DNA of 64,000 nucleotides from Avena insularis (lineage: Eukaryota; Streptophyta; Magnoliopsida; Poales; Poaceae), in the NCBI GenBank assembly GCA_023614405.1, contig CM042689.1, positions 326,654,305 through 326,718,304 on the forward strand, written 5' to 3'. Positions 12,443 through 24,799 of this stretch are shown one piece after another. Each line of letters opens with the position of its first letter. Position 1 is the first letter of the stretch. Under the pieces are notes generated by a model. That model had not been told where the DNA came from. It did no database searches and saw only the letters and a program-made list of their open reading frames with translations. The translations under genes were made by a program, and so were the position numbers.

Positions 12443-13300
12443 CTTGCAACAGTGCAAGACCGTGTCCATCAAGTGCTTCGGGTGCTGAAGCAAGCAAGGT
12501 AGTCACTCGCAGCGATCAAGGCCATGATGTTCCCTCTGCACTCTACTCCCTCCAGCTTCTTGGGCTTGCTTGGAAAATTTCACGATACAAGCCACGTGAA
12601 GGAGCTGGTGCATCATCAGCTGGTGGCGGGTGTGAAGGTAACCCTGTCGCTTGTTTGGTTGCATCGTCGCGATGTCAATCTTGTGGATATAGCAGCTAGG
12701 CCACCTCCTCCTTCGGATGGTATGGCATGGGATATGCGTCCGCACTACGCAGTAGTGGCACAACATGCTGAAGAAATTGTAGATGTGTTCGAGGAGCGGA
12801 CGAATGTCCTGCTCCAGCATGGTTCAGTCCTATAAGTGGAAAACAAAACAATGTAAAGTCTGTATATTCTCGAGTGGGATTTTAGTGCCCTTTGTAAAAT
12901 TGTATGTATTGGCACGTAGTGCACTGTTTGACTATAGAATGTGCATGTCCTTTTTATTAGCCTGACGTGGTCAGCTACTCAGGTTATATGCGTTGTTGTC
13001 AATCGACGAAGTCATAAGGTGAGGCACATCCCCCGAGCGTATTTTAGCGATAAAAATGTAAGAGAGAAGATTTTGGGCCAAGGAACTTAGCTTTTATTCA
13101 TCGTAATGTAGGAGGTATAGTGTTTGGCTGAGTAGCCTGGTTGAATAGCCTAATTGAAAATAAAAGACAACTAAGGGTAGAAGCGTCACAGTTTTGCGAT
13201 ATTCCAGGGGTTGGAGTATTCGACTCTTGACTCGACCTCCTTTAGGCGGTAAGCGCCACCTGGGATTACTTCAACGACTATGTAGGGTCCTTCCCAGGGT
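12443..13300 (-). other. 3' noncoding part of gypsy C, no recognisable gene
   Basis: Between the integrase end and copia A there are overlapping open frames on both strands at 12418-12835, none longer than about 105 codons and none recognisable. I treat the stretch as gypsy C 3' noncoding sequence by position only. Confidence 0.5.
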
Positions 13301-13310
13301 GACTCGAGCT

Positions 13311-14500
13311 TTAGGTTCCCTTCCCGCTTGAGTCGTAGGACGAGGTCTCCTTCGACGAAGGACCTTGGTCATAGCCGGCGAATGTGGTAGTTGCGGAGAC
13401 TTTGCTGATACACCGCTGAGCGGGCCGCGGCGATGTCGCGAGCTTTGTCCAGCGTGTTGACAACGTCTTCGAGTGTGGCCGATGATTCGGCCTCGCTATA
13501 GGCGACGACCCGTGGGGCCTTGTAGCGTACCTCACCAGGCAACATGGCTTCGGCTCTATGCACCATGAAGAAGGGCGTGTAGCCAGTTGAGATGTTTGGC
13601 GTTGTGTGCAGGCTCCATAGGACGGAGGGTAGCTCGTCTGCCTAAGCTCCTGCAAGCCTTTTGAGTGGGTGTAGCAGCCACTTCTTGATACCTTTTCTGA
13701 TGAGGCTGTTAGCCTTTTCGACCTGCCCGTTGGTCTGTGGATGCGGCACGAAGGCGTATGTGAGGTTGATCCCGAGGTTTTCGTAGAGGCCTCAGAACTC
13801 CTTTGAGGTGAAGTTCGATCCATTATCGGTAATGATGTTGTGGGGCACTTCGAACCTGTAAACGATGGACTCGAAGAACTTGACGACGATGGCGCCAGAC
13901 TTGTTAGTGACGGGCATGGCCTCGATCCACTTCGAGAATTTGTCGACTCCCACCAGGAGGAAAACATGCCCTCATGGCTTGTTGGCGTACCTCTGGCAGG
14001 CGTTGCATCTCTGTATGATGTCCTTGGCATCACGCATCGCAGTTGTCCAGTAAAAGCCAGCTCGCTTAGCTTTGGCGACGAGGGCACGACTGCCTGCATG
14101 GTGGCTACAGATACCTTCATGGATGTCGATCAGGATGCTCTTCCTGTCGCTGTTGGTGTTGCATCGCTAAAGCACACCCGAGATGTTGCATTTGTACAAC
14201 TCGCTGTTAATGATCGTGAAGGCCTTCGATTGGCGAGCTATGCGCCCGGCATCTGTCGGTTCCTCAGGTAGTTGCTTGCTTATCAAGTAGCGAAGGTATG
14301 GTTGGGTCCATGTTTGCTCAACCGCCATGACCTGCATGAGGCTCACCAGTTCGACCTCCGCGTCGAGCTCTTCGGGTCTCTCGGTTTTCTCGGGTGGCAC
14401 AGCCCCCGAGTGTCCTGCGGCTTCGGCTATGTCATTCAGGAATTTTCGCTTGATGGAGGGCACACAGATTTGTTCGAGGAACACACCAGGTGGCACTGGG
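13311..14500 (-). pseudogene. Gypsy C integrase, broken
   Basis: Read in the correct minus frame, this contains the integrase zinc-finger end (RDAKDIIQRCNACQRYA, about 13990-14060), the core motif with the second catalytic aspartate (HNIITDNGSNFTSKE, about 13790-13850) and the C-terminal part MVHRAEAMLPGEVRYKAPR (about 13510-13566). In-frame stops occur, for example after the zinc finger near 13973 and near 13641. A longer open frame that spans the region (14120-13311) is an out-of-frame shadow rich in Ser and Pro. Confidence 0.75.
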
Positions 14501-14589
14501 GCGTAGGTGGAGCCAATGTTGGCAATCTTGTCGGCCTCTTCATTGCTTTCTCTGCCAACATGCCGAAGTTCGCAGTCGTCAAAGTCCCC

Positions 14590-15440
14590 TTAGAGTGAGT
14601 TGTAGAGCGCACGATATGCGATCATGTTGGCGCTATGAGCGTCGCACTCGTTCATCGTCTGCTGGACGACGAGGTTGGAGTCACCGTAGATGATGAGGCG
14701 TGTGGCGCCGCACACCTTGGCCATCCTCATGCCATGTAGGAGTGCCTCGTATTCAGCCTCGTTGTTGGATGCATGGAACTTCATCCGAATGACATACTTC
14801 ATCTTGTCCCCTTGGGGGATGTCAGGATCACGCTGGCTCCTGCTCCAGCTTCGTGTTTGGAGCTGTCGAAATGCATTGTCCAGGACTGGGACATGTCTGG
14901 GGTGTCTGGCAGCTGGAGTTCCATCCAGTGGATGAAGAATTCAGGAAGCACCTGATACTTGATGGAGGTACGCCGCTCTTAGATGATATCTCGAGGAGAC
15001 AGCTCGATGCCCCACAAGGCTACTCGCCCCGTAGCTTCGAGGTTGTTCAGGATGTTCGACAATGGTGCGTCATTGACGACCACAATCTGGTGCTCCTAGA
15101 AGTAGTGGCTCAATTGCCGCGTCGTCATGAATACGTCGTAGGCGAGCTTTTGGTAATGGGGATACCTTTGCTTTGTTGGGTCAGTACCTCGCTGAGGTAG
15201 TAGACTGGGCGTTGCACCCCGTGGGTCTTGACTTCTTTGGGTCGTTCGACCACGAGGGCTGTGATGACCACCTGGTGTGTGGATGTAATGTATAACAGCA
15301 AAGACTCCCTCTCCTTTGGTGTTACCAATATAGGAGATGTGGAGAGCAGGCGCTTGAGGTCTTCGAATGTTTCGTCTGCCTCGGCCGTCCACTCGAATTT
15401 GTCGGCTTTATGGTAGGAAGGAGGGCCTTTTTACGATGCG
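14590..15440 (-). pseudogene. Gypsy C RNase H region, broken
   Basis: The stretch at 14802-14590 encodes an RNase H-like fold with NNEAEYEALLHGMRMAK and the catalytic aspartate in IYGDSNLVV, typical of the second RNase H of plant gypsy elements. The preceding part (15328-15125) has VYYLSEVLTQ, the end of the first RNase H. Frames shift several times between them. The domain would degrade RNA in the RNA-DNA hybrid. Confidence 0.75.
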
Positions 15441-15776
15441 GCGGTGATGAATCTCTGGCTGCGATTATTGACCATTCTTTGGACCCCTTTGACGTTTTTG
15501 GGCTCCTCCATGGTTAGTATAGCCCTTATTTTCTTCGACTTAGCCTCGATGCCACGCTGAGAGATGAAGTACCCGAGTAATTGGCTAGACGGGACGCCGA
15601 AGGCGCACTTGTCCGAGTTCAGCTTGATCTTATAGCGATCAAGGTTATCGAACGTCTCGCGGAGATTGTTGATGAGCATTCTGGCCTCCTTGGTCTTGAT
15701 AACTATGTCGTCGACATAGACCTGCACATTGCAACCGATATGGCTCTTAAGGCAGGCCTGCATGCATTGTTGATAT
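15431..15776 (-). pseudogene. Gypsy C reverse transcriptase, 3' half
   Basis: Contains the reverse transcriptase active-site motif in QVYVDDIVIKTKEA (about 15690-15730) followed by the thumb/connection motif FGVPSSQLLGY. It continues the half at 24093-24550, from which it is separated by copia B. Target-site copies GTGGC mark the junctions (15777-15781 and 24088-24092). The frame ends in a stop around 15431. Confidence 0.85.
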
Positions 15777-15781
15777 GTGGC

Positions 15782-17431
15782 TGTAGGGTTCGCAGCATAG
15801 AAAACAAAAAAATTCCTATGATGGGAACTACGTACCAAGATCTATCTACTAGATACAAACAACGGGCGGATGTATATCCGTAGAGAACATACCCTTGAAG
15901 ACCGACAAAGCTTAACGAGTTCAACTCGTGGTTGATGTAGATGATCTCTTGCCGATCTCAAGATCGAGAGGAAGTCCTAGCGCCGCAAATCAGCAGCGCA
16001 TCCGTGCTCGCACACACGTTCGAGGCACCGAGCAACCTCCGCCTCCTCGCTCCAGCGATGCAGCGGAAGCACAACTCTTTCTTGCCGAATAGCCACCGGG
16101 AACATGTATCTCGCTAGTCCGAGACCATGGGGGATAAATTCTAGAGGGGGAGAGAGATCCTTCACGAGGAGGTGTAAGAGACAAGTGAGGAGGGGGGATC
16201 CTTTTATAGGAGGAGGGGGGCACCCAAGGGGGTGGCCTCCGGCCATGGGGGCTGCCCCCTCCCCTCCTTCATTCATGTGGGTGGACACTCCACTCACAAA
16301 ATGCCCTTTAAATTTCCTCCACTCAAAAGTCCACTCAAATTTCCATTAAATTTCCACCAAATTTAATGCAAACTCTCATTAAATAAAACTCTTTTATTTT
16401 ATTCAGAATTTTGTCAACTACTTTAATGACAAACATTCACAAATAACCCTTAGAATTCCATTTCACATGCATAACCACTTTATGCAATTTCACCCGAAAA
16501 CCTGTTTCGGTATCTAGTGAAATAAATTCCTGCGCTTGTTCATTCTTTCGGCATGAAACTTTTGCTCCAATTGGATGTCGGTGTCTCTTAAGTGTGTCAC
16601 CCTACGGTTCGTGAATAATGCGGACATGATCGAGACCCCTCTCGGATCAATAATCAGAAGCGGGATCTGGAGACCCATACTGACTCCCACACATTCAACG
16701 ATGACTTTCTTGTGATCGTTTAACCTTTTACGCTAGTATCTTAATCCCTTTGTTTCACGATATATTACATGTCCGAGATTCGATCATCGGTATCTCCATA
16801 CCTAGTTTGATCTCGTTACCGACATGCACTCTTTTCTCGTTCCCGTGATATAACATTCTAGTGATCAAATCACTTGATTGTAAGCTAATCAATGTGATAT
16901 CACCGAGAGGGCCCAGAGTATATCTATACGTCATCGGGATGAACAAATTCCACTCTCGATCCATGAGCCTCAACATAACACTTTATTAGTTCTGAATCCA
17001 TCTTTATAATCACCCTATTACGGTGTGACGTTTGATGTTATCAAGAAACTCTTCCAGTGTTAGTGATTGACATGATCTCATGGTCTAAGGATTAGGATCA
17101 CTTCGTAAGTTGTTATAGCAATATAAACTCAGTGACTTTGATCATAATGCTATACTTCGGATGAATGTTCATCACATCATTACACTAATGTTGTGATCCC
17201 GTTATTAACAACATCCAATGTCCATGATCAGGAAACCTTGATCATCTTGTTAATCAACGAGCTAGTTTATGAGAGAGGCATAACTAGGAACTTTCTGTTT
17301 GTTTATTAAACACACATGTATTAACGTTTCCGTATTAATACAATTATAGCATGCAAAATAAACATCTATCATATACTTGGAATACACATAATAAACCCTT
17401 TATTATTGCCTCTCAGGGCATATTCCCTTCA
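15782..17431 (-). repeat. 3' LTR of copia B
   Basis: 1650 bp, nearly identical to 22440-24087 and to the solo LTR at 36503-38144. It ends at the GTGGC target duplication on the left, and the polypurine tract (minus strand AAGTGGGAGAC, 17432-17442) adjoins it on the right. Confidence 0.93.
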
Positions 17432-17579
17432 GTCTCCCACTTGCACTAGAGACAATAATCTAGTTACATAGTGATAAATCTAACACCCATTGAGTTCTGG
17501 TGTTGATCATGTTTTGCTCTAGGGAGAGTTTTAGTCAACGGATCTGCTACATTGAGATCCGTATGTACTTTACAAATCT

Positions 17580-19209
17580 TTATATCTCCATCCTTGACAT
17601 GCTCGCGGATGGAGTGAACCGACACTTAATATGCTTGGAATGTTTGTGAGACCTTGGCTCTTTGGTATTGGCAATGGCACCATTGTTATCACAATAGATC
17701 ACCATTGGGTCCAATGCGTTTGCCACCACTCCTAGTTCGGATATGAACTCCTTCATCCAAACTGCTTCCTGAGCCGCTTCTGAAGCAGCAACATATTCGG
17801 CCTCCGTTGTTGATCCCGCTACCACAGGTTGTTTGGAGCTCCTCCAACTAACCGCTCCACCATTCATGAGAAAAACGTATCCGGATTGAGACTTAGAGTC
17901 ATCCGGATCGGTGTCAAAGCTAGCGTCGTCATAACACTTAGCGACGAGCTCTTCTTCACCTCCGTATACAAGAAACATATCCTTAGTTCTTCGTAAGTAC
18001 TTAAGGATATCCTTGACCGCTATCCAGTGTTCCGAACCTGGATCCGATTGGTACCTACTAGTCAAACTAATAGCATGTGCCACATCCGGTCTTGTACATA
18101 GCATGGCGTATATTATAGAGCCTATGGCTGAAGCATAGGGGACCTTGTCCATTATCTCTCTTTCTTCTGCCGAAGCCGGACTTTGAGTCTTACTCAATGT
18201 CTTGCCTTGCAACATAGGTAAGAACCCCTTCTTACTTCCGTCCATTTTAAACTTCTTTAAAATCTTATCAAGGTATGTACTTTGCAATAGCCCTATTAGG
18301 AGCCTAGATCTATCTCTATAGATCTTTATGCCTAATATGTATGACGCTTCACCTAGGTCCTTCATTGAAAATTTGCTATTTAGATAACTTTTAACACTGT
18401 TTAAAAGATCCATATCATTTCCGATCAATAATATGTCATCCACATATAATATCAGAAATGCACATTGCTCCCACTCACTTTCTTGTGAATACAAGCTTCT
18501 CCATAAGTTTGGACAAATCCAAACTCTTTGATCACCTCATCAAAGCGGAGATTCCAACTTCGTGATGCTTGCTTCAATCCATAGATGGATCGCTGAAGCT
18601 TGCACACCTTGTTAGCATCCTTAGGATCGACAAAACCCTTTGGTTGTATCATATACAACTCTTCCTCAATATTACCATTGAGAAACGCGGTTTTTACATC
18701 CATCTGCCATATCTCATAATCGAAATATGCAGCAATTGCTAACATAATCCTAACTGACTTTAGCATCACTACGGGAGAGAATGTCTCATCGTAGTCAACT
18801 CCTTGAATTTGTCGAAACCCCTTTGCGACAAGTCGAGCTTTATAGACGGTCACATTACCATCAGCATCAGTTTTCCTTTTGAAAATCCATTTGTTCTCCA
18901 CGGCCTTTCGGTCGTGAGGTAATTCCACCAAGTTCCAAACTTGATTTTCATACATGGATTCCATCTCGGATTTCATGGCTTCTAACCATTTGTTGGAATC
19001 CGGGCTCATCATCGCTTCTTCATACGTCGCAGGTCATCATTTTCATCAACCATGAAATTCATGACAGATATCCGTCTGTTGACTGCTTGAGGTTCTAGAG
19101 TACTCTCTTTTGGAGTTTCATGATCATTATCATTAGTTCCCTCTTCAACAGGTGGAGCCAACTCCGAACAACTTCCGGTCTTTCGCCATACTTTGAAGAG
19201 AAGGTTCAA
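17580..19209 (-). pseudogene. Copia B reverse transcriptase and RNase H, broken
   Basis: Reverse transcriptase starts near 19012 (MSPDSNKWLEAMKSEMESM) and includes QMDVKTAFLNG and, in the next frame, the active site LYVDDILLIGND (about 18440). RNase H follows with the catalytic residues in YDDASFDTD and STTEAEYVAASEAAQEAVW, down to about 17600. A frameshift at about 18452-18494 separates the two frames, and there is a break near 19009-19020 at the junction with the integrase spacer. The C-terminal end is also altered after KHSKHIKCRF. These domains copy the RNA genome into DNA. Confidence 0.9.
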
Positions 19210-20551
19210 TAACCTCTTCGAGTTCTACCTTCCGACTACTCACACCTTTCACGAGAAACTCTTTCTCTAGAAAGGATCCATTCTTTGCAATAAAAACCTT
19301 GCCCTCGGATCTATGATAGAAGGAATACCCAATAGTTTCCTTAGGGTATCCTATGAAGACGCATTTTTCCGCTTTGGGTTCGAGTTTATCCGGTTGAAGT
19401 TTCTTCACATAAACATCGCATCCCCAAACTTTAAGAAATGACAGCTTAGGTTTGTTTCCAAACCACAATTCATACGGTGTCTTTTCAACGGATTTAGATG
19501 GTGCCCGATTTAAAGTGAATGCAGCAGTTTCTAGTGCATAACCCCAAAATGACAACGGTAAGTCCGTTAGAGACATCATAGATCGAACCATATCTAATAA
19601 AGTACGATTACGACATTCCGACACACCATTTCGCTGTGGTGTTCCGGCAGGTGTAAGTTGTGAAACAATTCCACACTCTTTCATGTGAGTGCTAAACTCG
19701 TAACTTAGATACTCACCTCCACGGTCAGACCGTAGAAATTTGATCTTTCTATTACGATGATTTTCCACTTCATTCTGAAATTCCTTGAACTTTTCAAAGG
19801 TTTCAGACTTGTGTTTCATCAAGTAGATATAACCGTATCTACTCAAATCATCCGTGAAAGTAACAAAATAACGATATCCACCTCGCGCCGACACACTCAT
19901 TGGACCACATACATCAGAATGTATGATTTCCAATAAATCTGTCGCCCGTTCCATTGAACCGGAAAATGGCGTTCTAGTCATCTTGCCCATAAGGCATGGC
20001 TCACATGTATCAAATGATTCAAAATCAAGTGATTCCAAAAGTCCATCCGAATGGAGCTCCTTCATGCGTTTAACGCCAATATGACCTAGACGGCAGTGCC
20101 ACATATATGTGGATATATCATCATTTAGTTTAATCCTTTTAGCATCAACATTATGAATATGTGTAACATTATCATCGAGATCTAATAGAAATAAACCATT
20201 CATCATCGGTGCATGACCATAAAAGATTTCATTCATATAAATGGAACAACCATTGTTCTCGGATTTAAATGAATAACCACTTCGCATCAAACACGATCCA
20301 GATACAATGTTCATGCTCAGTGCAGGCACCAGATAACAATTATTCAAGTTTATAACTAATCCTGACGGCAAGTGGAGAGGCAGCATTCCGACGGCGATCA
20401 CATCAACGCTTGATCCATTGCCGACACACATCTTGACCTCACCCCTTGCTAGCGGTCGCTTGTTCCGCAGCCCCTGATTCGAGTTACAAATATTAGCAAC
20501 TGAACCGGTATCAAATACCCAGGTGCTACTGCGAGCACTAGTCAAGTACAC
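19145..20551 (-). pseudogene. Copia B protease and integrase
   Basis: One open stretch of 468 codons. The aspartic protease active site is WVFDTGSVANIC near the start. The integrase zinc finger is CRLGHIGVKRM ... CEPCLMG, and the D-D-E core is HSDVCGPM, RSDRGGEYLS and NGVSECRNRT. The GKNA-type end of integrase (FIGYPKETIGYSFYH) is intact. The frame is lost at the C-terminal end near 19150, so it does not continue into reverse transcriptase. This is the best preserved piece of copia B. Confidence 0.9.
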
Positions 20552-21388
20552 ATCAATAACATGTATATCATATATACCTTTGTTTGCCTTGCTGGCCTTC
20601 TTGTCTGCCAGATACTTGGGGCAGTTACGCTTCTAGTGGCCAGTCCCCTTACAATAGTAGCACTCGGAATCAGACTTAGGTCCAACTCGGGGTTTCTTTT
20701 CGGTATGACAATAGGCTTGCCGCCTCTTCCCTTCCGCTTTCCCTTCTTGTCTTTCTTGAAACCAGTGTTCCTACCGATCATCAACACTTGATGTTCCTTT
20801 TGATCTCCACTTCTGGTTTAAGCATTGACAAAAGCTCGGGGAGACTTCTTCATGCCTTGCATGTTATAGTTCATCACGAAGCTCTTATAGCTAGGTGGCG
20901 AGAACACGATGGATGCCTAAGTCAATGGGAATCGATATTCCCAAGGACACAAGCTTATCGGCGTAACCCGACATCTTGAGTACATGCTCACTAACGGAGC
21001 TGTGCTCTTCCATCATGCAGCTAAAGAATTTTTTTGAAGCGTTGTAGCTCTCTACAGCAGCATGTGTGTCGAAAATCATTTTCAACTCACCCATTGTATC
21101 AAAAGCATTGCCATTTTCGAAACGCTTTCGAAGTTCTGGCTCTAGACCATACAATATGCCGCAATGAACTAAGTTGTGGTCCTCCTGACGAGTTAGATAG
21201 ACATTCTTATCCTCGTCAGGGGCATCATCTAAAGGTGGGGGGCCTAACGGCGCTTCTAGCACATATTGCTTTTGTGCAGCAGAGAGGAGAATCCTCAAAT
21301 TCATGGCCCATTCGGTAAAGTTGCTACCGTTCGTTGCTAGTTTCTCTTTCTCCATGAACACATTGAAATTAAAAGCAGGTGGTGCCAT
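20542..21388 (-). pseudogene. Copia B gag, frameshifted
   Basis: Starts MAPPAFNFNVFMEKEKL at 21388 and stays open to 20891 (capsid region, MSGYADKLVSLGI). A frameshift there separates it from the nucleocapsid part (20787-20542), where the lysine-rich segment is present but the zinc knuckle is broken by a stop and shift near 20630-20700. The start fits the homologous gag starts in copia A and E. Confidence 0.88.
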
Positions 21389-22425
21389 CTACAACAAAAT
21401 TTGTAAAGTTTAGACTAAGTGTATGATAGATTGAGTTCAACTAATCCATATTATGAATGAACTCCCACTCAAAAACGACATCCCTCGTGCCTTTTTGGTG
21501 ATTACATGAACCAAATCCACTATACCAAGTCCGATCATCACATGAGTCGGTATAGCTTCAAACGAGCATCAAATGGGCATCATATCAACTATATGACTCA
21601 TGCTTAACCTTTCGGTCCATGTTCCGAGGCCATGTCTGTACATGCTAGGCTCGCCAAGTTAGAACCTTAGTATTCGCGTGTAATCGCTTTTACACCGAAA
21701 TATGGTCGTGGATCCAAGAACACCCGATCATCACGTGATGTCTTGGAGCGACGAAACATAATCGGTGCATACTAAAGGAAGAACACATTCTTATCTTGAT
21801 ATTTAAAAGAGGGATCATCTTATTATGCTAACAAAGCGCTAAACAAGCAATATAAGATGCTATCAAACATCATATGTTTATTAGTGAAATGATATGGTTC
21901 CCACAGATGATCTCTATCATGTGCACAGTGGTATGATCACTATCATACCTATATGTGTAAATCCAAGGTCTATGGAGTTTACACGCTATGTGTGTTGTAA
22001 GAGTATCATCTCATACTTCTACTTACAACACTACCATATCATAACACTAGCCCAGCAACAATCTAAACTAGATGCCTCTAATTTATCCATTGCAAGTTTT
22101 ACGTGGCTTAGGGCTTTCGAGATAGAACCGTTCTTACCTACGAACATGAACCACAACGAGGATAATCAAATTGTTGGCAACTCGCTTGAAAAATAGATAT
22201 TGACTATAGTAGGAGAGACAGACACCCGCTAGCCACTTATGCAAACTAGTTGCATGTCAAGCGTGGAACAGGTCTCATGTGCGAGGACATGTAAAGTTTG
22301 TCCGGGCCGCTTCATCCCACTATGCCACCAATATCCAAAATTACAACAAAGGAGCAACACCATGATCATCATTGCCCACATACTCATATGTGTACTACCC
22401 GTGTAAAGTATCTACGCATAGATCC
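21389..22425 (-). other. Copia B untranslated leader, no gene
   Basis: About 1 kb between primer binding site and gag, typical of BARE-like elements. Only short random open frames occur. Confidence 0.85.
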
Positions 22426-22439
22426 GGCTCTGATACCAC
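22426..22439 (-). promoter_or_regulatory. Primer binding site of copia B (initiator Met tRNA)
   Basis: The minus strand reads GTGGTATCAGAGCC immediately inside the 5' LTR end. Confidence 0.9.
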
Positions 22440-24087
22440 TGTAGGGTTTGCAGCATAGAAAACAAAAAATTTCCTACGATGGGAACTACGTACCAAGATC
22501 TATCTACTAGATACAAACAACGGGCGGATGTATATCCGTAGAGAACATACCCTTGAAGACCGACAAAGCTTAACGAGTTCAACTCGTGGTTGATGTAGAC
22601 GATCTCTTGCCGATCTCAAGATCGAGAGGAAGTCCTAGCGCCGCAAATCAGCAGCGCATCCGTGCTCGCACACACGTTCGAGGCACCGAGCAACCTACGC
22701 CTCCTCGCTCCAGCGATGCAGCGAAAGCACAACTCTTTCTTGCCGAATAGCCACCGGGAACATGTATCTCGCTAGTCCGAGACCATGGGGGATAAATTCT
22801 AGAGGGGGAGAGAGATCCTTCACGAGGAGGTGTAAGAGACAAGTGAGGAGGGGGGCTCCTTTTATAGGAGGAGGAGGGAACCCAAGGGGGTGGCCGCCGG
22901 CCATGGGGGCTGCCCCCTCCCCTCCTTCATTCATGTGGGTGGACACTCCACTCACAAAATGCCCTTTAAATTTCCTCCACTCAAAAGTCCACTCAAATTC
23001 CCATTAAATTTCCACCAAATTTAATGCAAACTCTCATTAAATAAAACTCTTTTATTTTATTCAGAATTTTGTCAATTACTTTAATGACAAACATTCACAA
23101 ATAACCCCTTGCTAGAATTCCATTTCACATGCATAACCACTTTATGCAATTTCACCCGAAAACCTGTTTCGGTATCTAGTGAAATAAATTCCTGCGCTTG
23201 TTCATTCTTTCGGCATGAAACTTTTGCTCCAATTGGATGTCGGTGTCTCTTAAGTGTGTCACCCTACGGTTCGTGAATAATGCAGACATGATCGAGACCC
23301 CTCTCGGATCAATAATCAGAAGCGGGATCTAGAGACCCATACTGAGTCCCACACATTCAACGATGACTTTCTTGTGATCGTTAACCTTGTATGCTAGTAT
23401 CTTAATCCCTTTGTTTCACGATATATTACATGTCCGAGATTCGATCATCGGTATCTCCATACCTAGTTTGATCTCGTTGACATGCACTCTTTTCTCGTTC
23501 GTGATATAACATTATAGTGATCAAATCACTTGCTTGCAAGCTAATCAATGTGATATCACCGAGAGGGCCCAGAGTATATCTATCCGTCATCGGGATGAAC
23601 AAATTCCACTCTCGATCCATGAGCCTCAACATAACACTTTATTAGTTCTGAATCCATCGTTATAATCACCCTGTTACGGTGTGACGTTTGATGTTATCAA
23701 GAAACTCTTCCGGTGTTAGTGATTGACATGATCTCATGGTCTAAGGATTAGGATCACTTCGTAAGTTGTTATAGCAATATAAACTCAATGACTTTGATCG
23801 TAATGCTATACTTCGGATGAATGTTCATCACATCATTACACTAATGTTGTGATCCCGTTATTAACAACATCCAATGTCCATGATCAGGAAACCTTGATCA
23901 TCTTGTTAATCAACGAGCTAGTTTATGAGAGAGGCATAACTAGGAACTTTATGTTTGTTTATTAAACACACATGTATTAACGTTTCCGTATTAATACAAT
24001 TATAGCATGCAAAATAAACATCTATCATATACTTGGAATACACATAATAAACACTTTATTATTGCCTCTCAGGGCATATTCCCTTCA
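22440..24087 (-). repeat. 5' LTR of copia B
   Basis: 1648 bp partner of 15782-17431, bounded on the right by GTGGC (24088-24092). It would carry the promoter and polyadenylation signals of the element. Confidence 0.93.
22859..22866 (-). promoter_or_regulatory. TATA box in 5' LTR of copia B
   Basis: The minus strand reads TATAAAAG within a G/C-rich setting. The same box is found in the sister LTRs at 16201-16208 and 36921-36928. By position it is the likely RNA start signal of the element. Confidence 0.6.
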
Positions 24088-24092
24088 GTGGC

Positions 24093-24550
24093 GCCCGTGT
24101 TCTTCAGCCCGAAGGGCATAGTGTTGTAGCAGAACACCCCGAACGGCGTCATGAATGTTGTTTTCTCCTGATCTTCCACCTTCATTCGAATTTGGTGGTA
24201 GCCTGAGTAGGCATCGAGAAAGGAGAGTTTTTCGCAACCTGCTGTCGAATCGATGATTTAGGCGATCCATGGTAGGGGGAAGTGGTCCTTAGGGCAGTGC
24301 TTGTTGAGCGACGTGAAGTCCACACACATCCGCAGGATGTCTGTGTCCTTTTTGGGGACCAGCAGGGGTTAGCTACCCAGGTTCTTTCTTTTATCTCCCT
24401 TATGAAGTTGGCGTCGAAGAGTCTGTTGACTTCGGCACCAACGGCTTTGGCTCTTGGCTCGGACAGTCGATGCATCGACTGCTTGACTGGCTTCGCAATT
24501 GGAAACACATTGAGTGCATTCTCGGCGAATTCCCTGGAAACTCCTGGCAT
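24093..24550 (-). pseudogene. Gypsy C reverse transcriptase, 5' half
   Basis: Encodes the N-terminal reverse transcriptase region, for example VNRLFDANFIREIKE and, after a shift, the palm region on the left. An in-frame stop occurs near 24370 (after WVANP) and frames change. It joins 15431-15776 across the copia B insertion. Confidence 0.85.
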
Positions 24551-24799
24551 TTCCGTAGGACACCAGGCGAAAATTTCCCAGCTCTCACGGGGGAATTCGA
24601 CGAGCGCGCCTTCCTATGCAAGACTCAGGTCGTTGGCAATCAATGCCATCTTAGAGGCATCCGTCGGGTGTACCTGCACCTTTTTAGTGTTAACAGTGGA
24701 GTCGAACGACATATCAGGTGCGTTTTGCCTGGTAACTGGAGGCAGTCTGTTGTCTGTGACCTCCTTCAACCTTGTGAGCTCCTCCTGCATGTCGAACGA

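Larger units (their letters stand above)
15782..24087 (-). mobile_element. Complete Ty1-copia element B with target duplication GTGGC
   Basis: 8.3 kb minus-strand element with two LTRs: 15782-17431 (3') and 22440-24087 (5'). Both run TGAAGGGAATATGCCC to CCCTACA on the minus strand. Perfect 5 bp target duplications GTGGC lie at 15777-15781 and 24088-24092. Primer binding site, leader, gag, protease, integrase, reverse transcriptase, RNase H and polypurine tract are in standard copia order. The LTRs differ by roughly 30 substitutions and a few small indels as counted by eye (about 2%), so it is a fairly recent insertion, but frameshifts in gag and pol make it non-autonomous. Confidence 0.93.

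Noticed and set aside
12418..12835. Overlapping open frames on both strands that might be a small gene
   Set aside because: The start lies inside the copia A LTR junction and the frames are unlike any protein I know.
13311..14120. Open minus frame of 269 codons rich in Ser and Pro
   Set aside because: Out-of-frame translation of the gypsy C integrase; the true frame shows TDNGSNF and the zinc finger.
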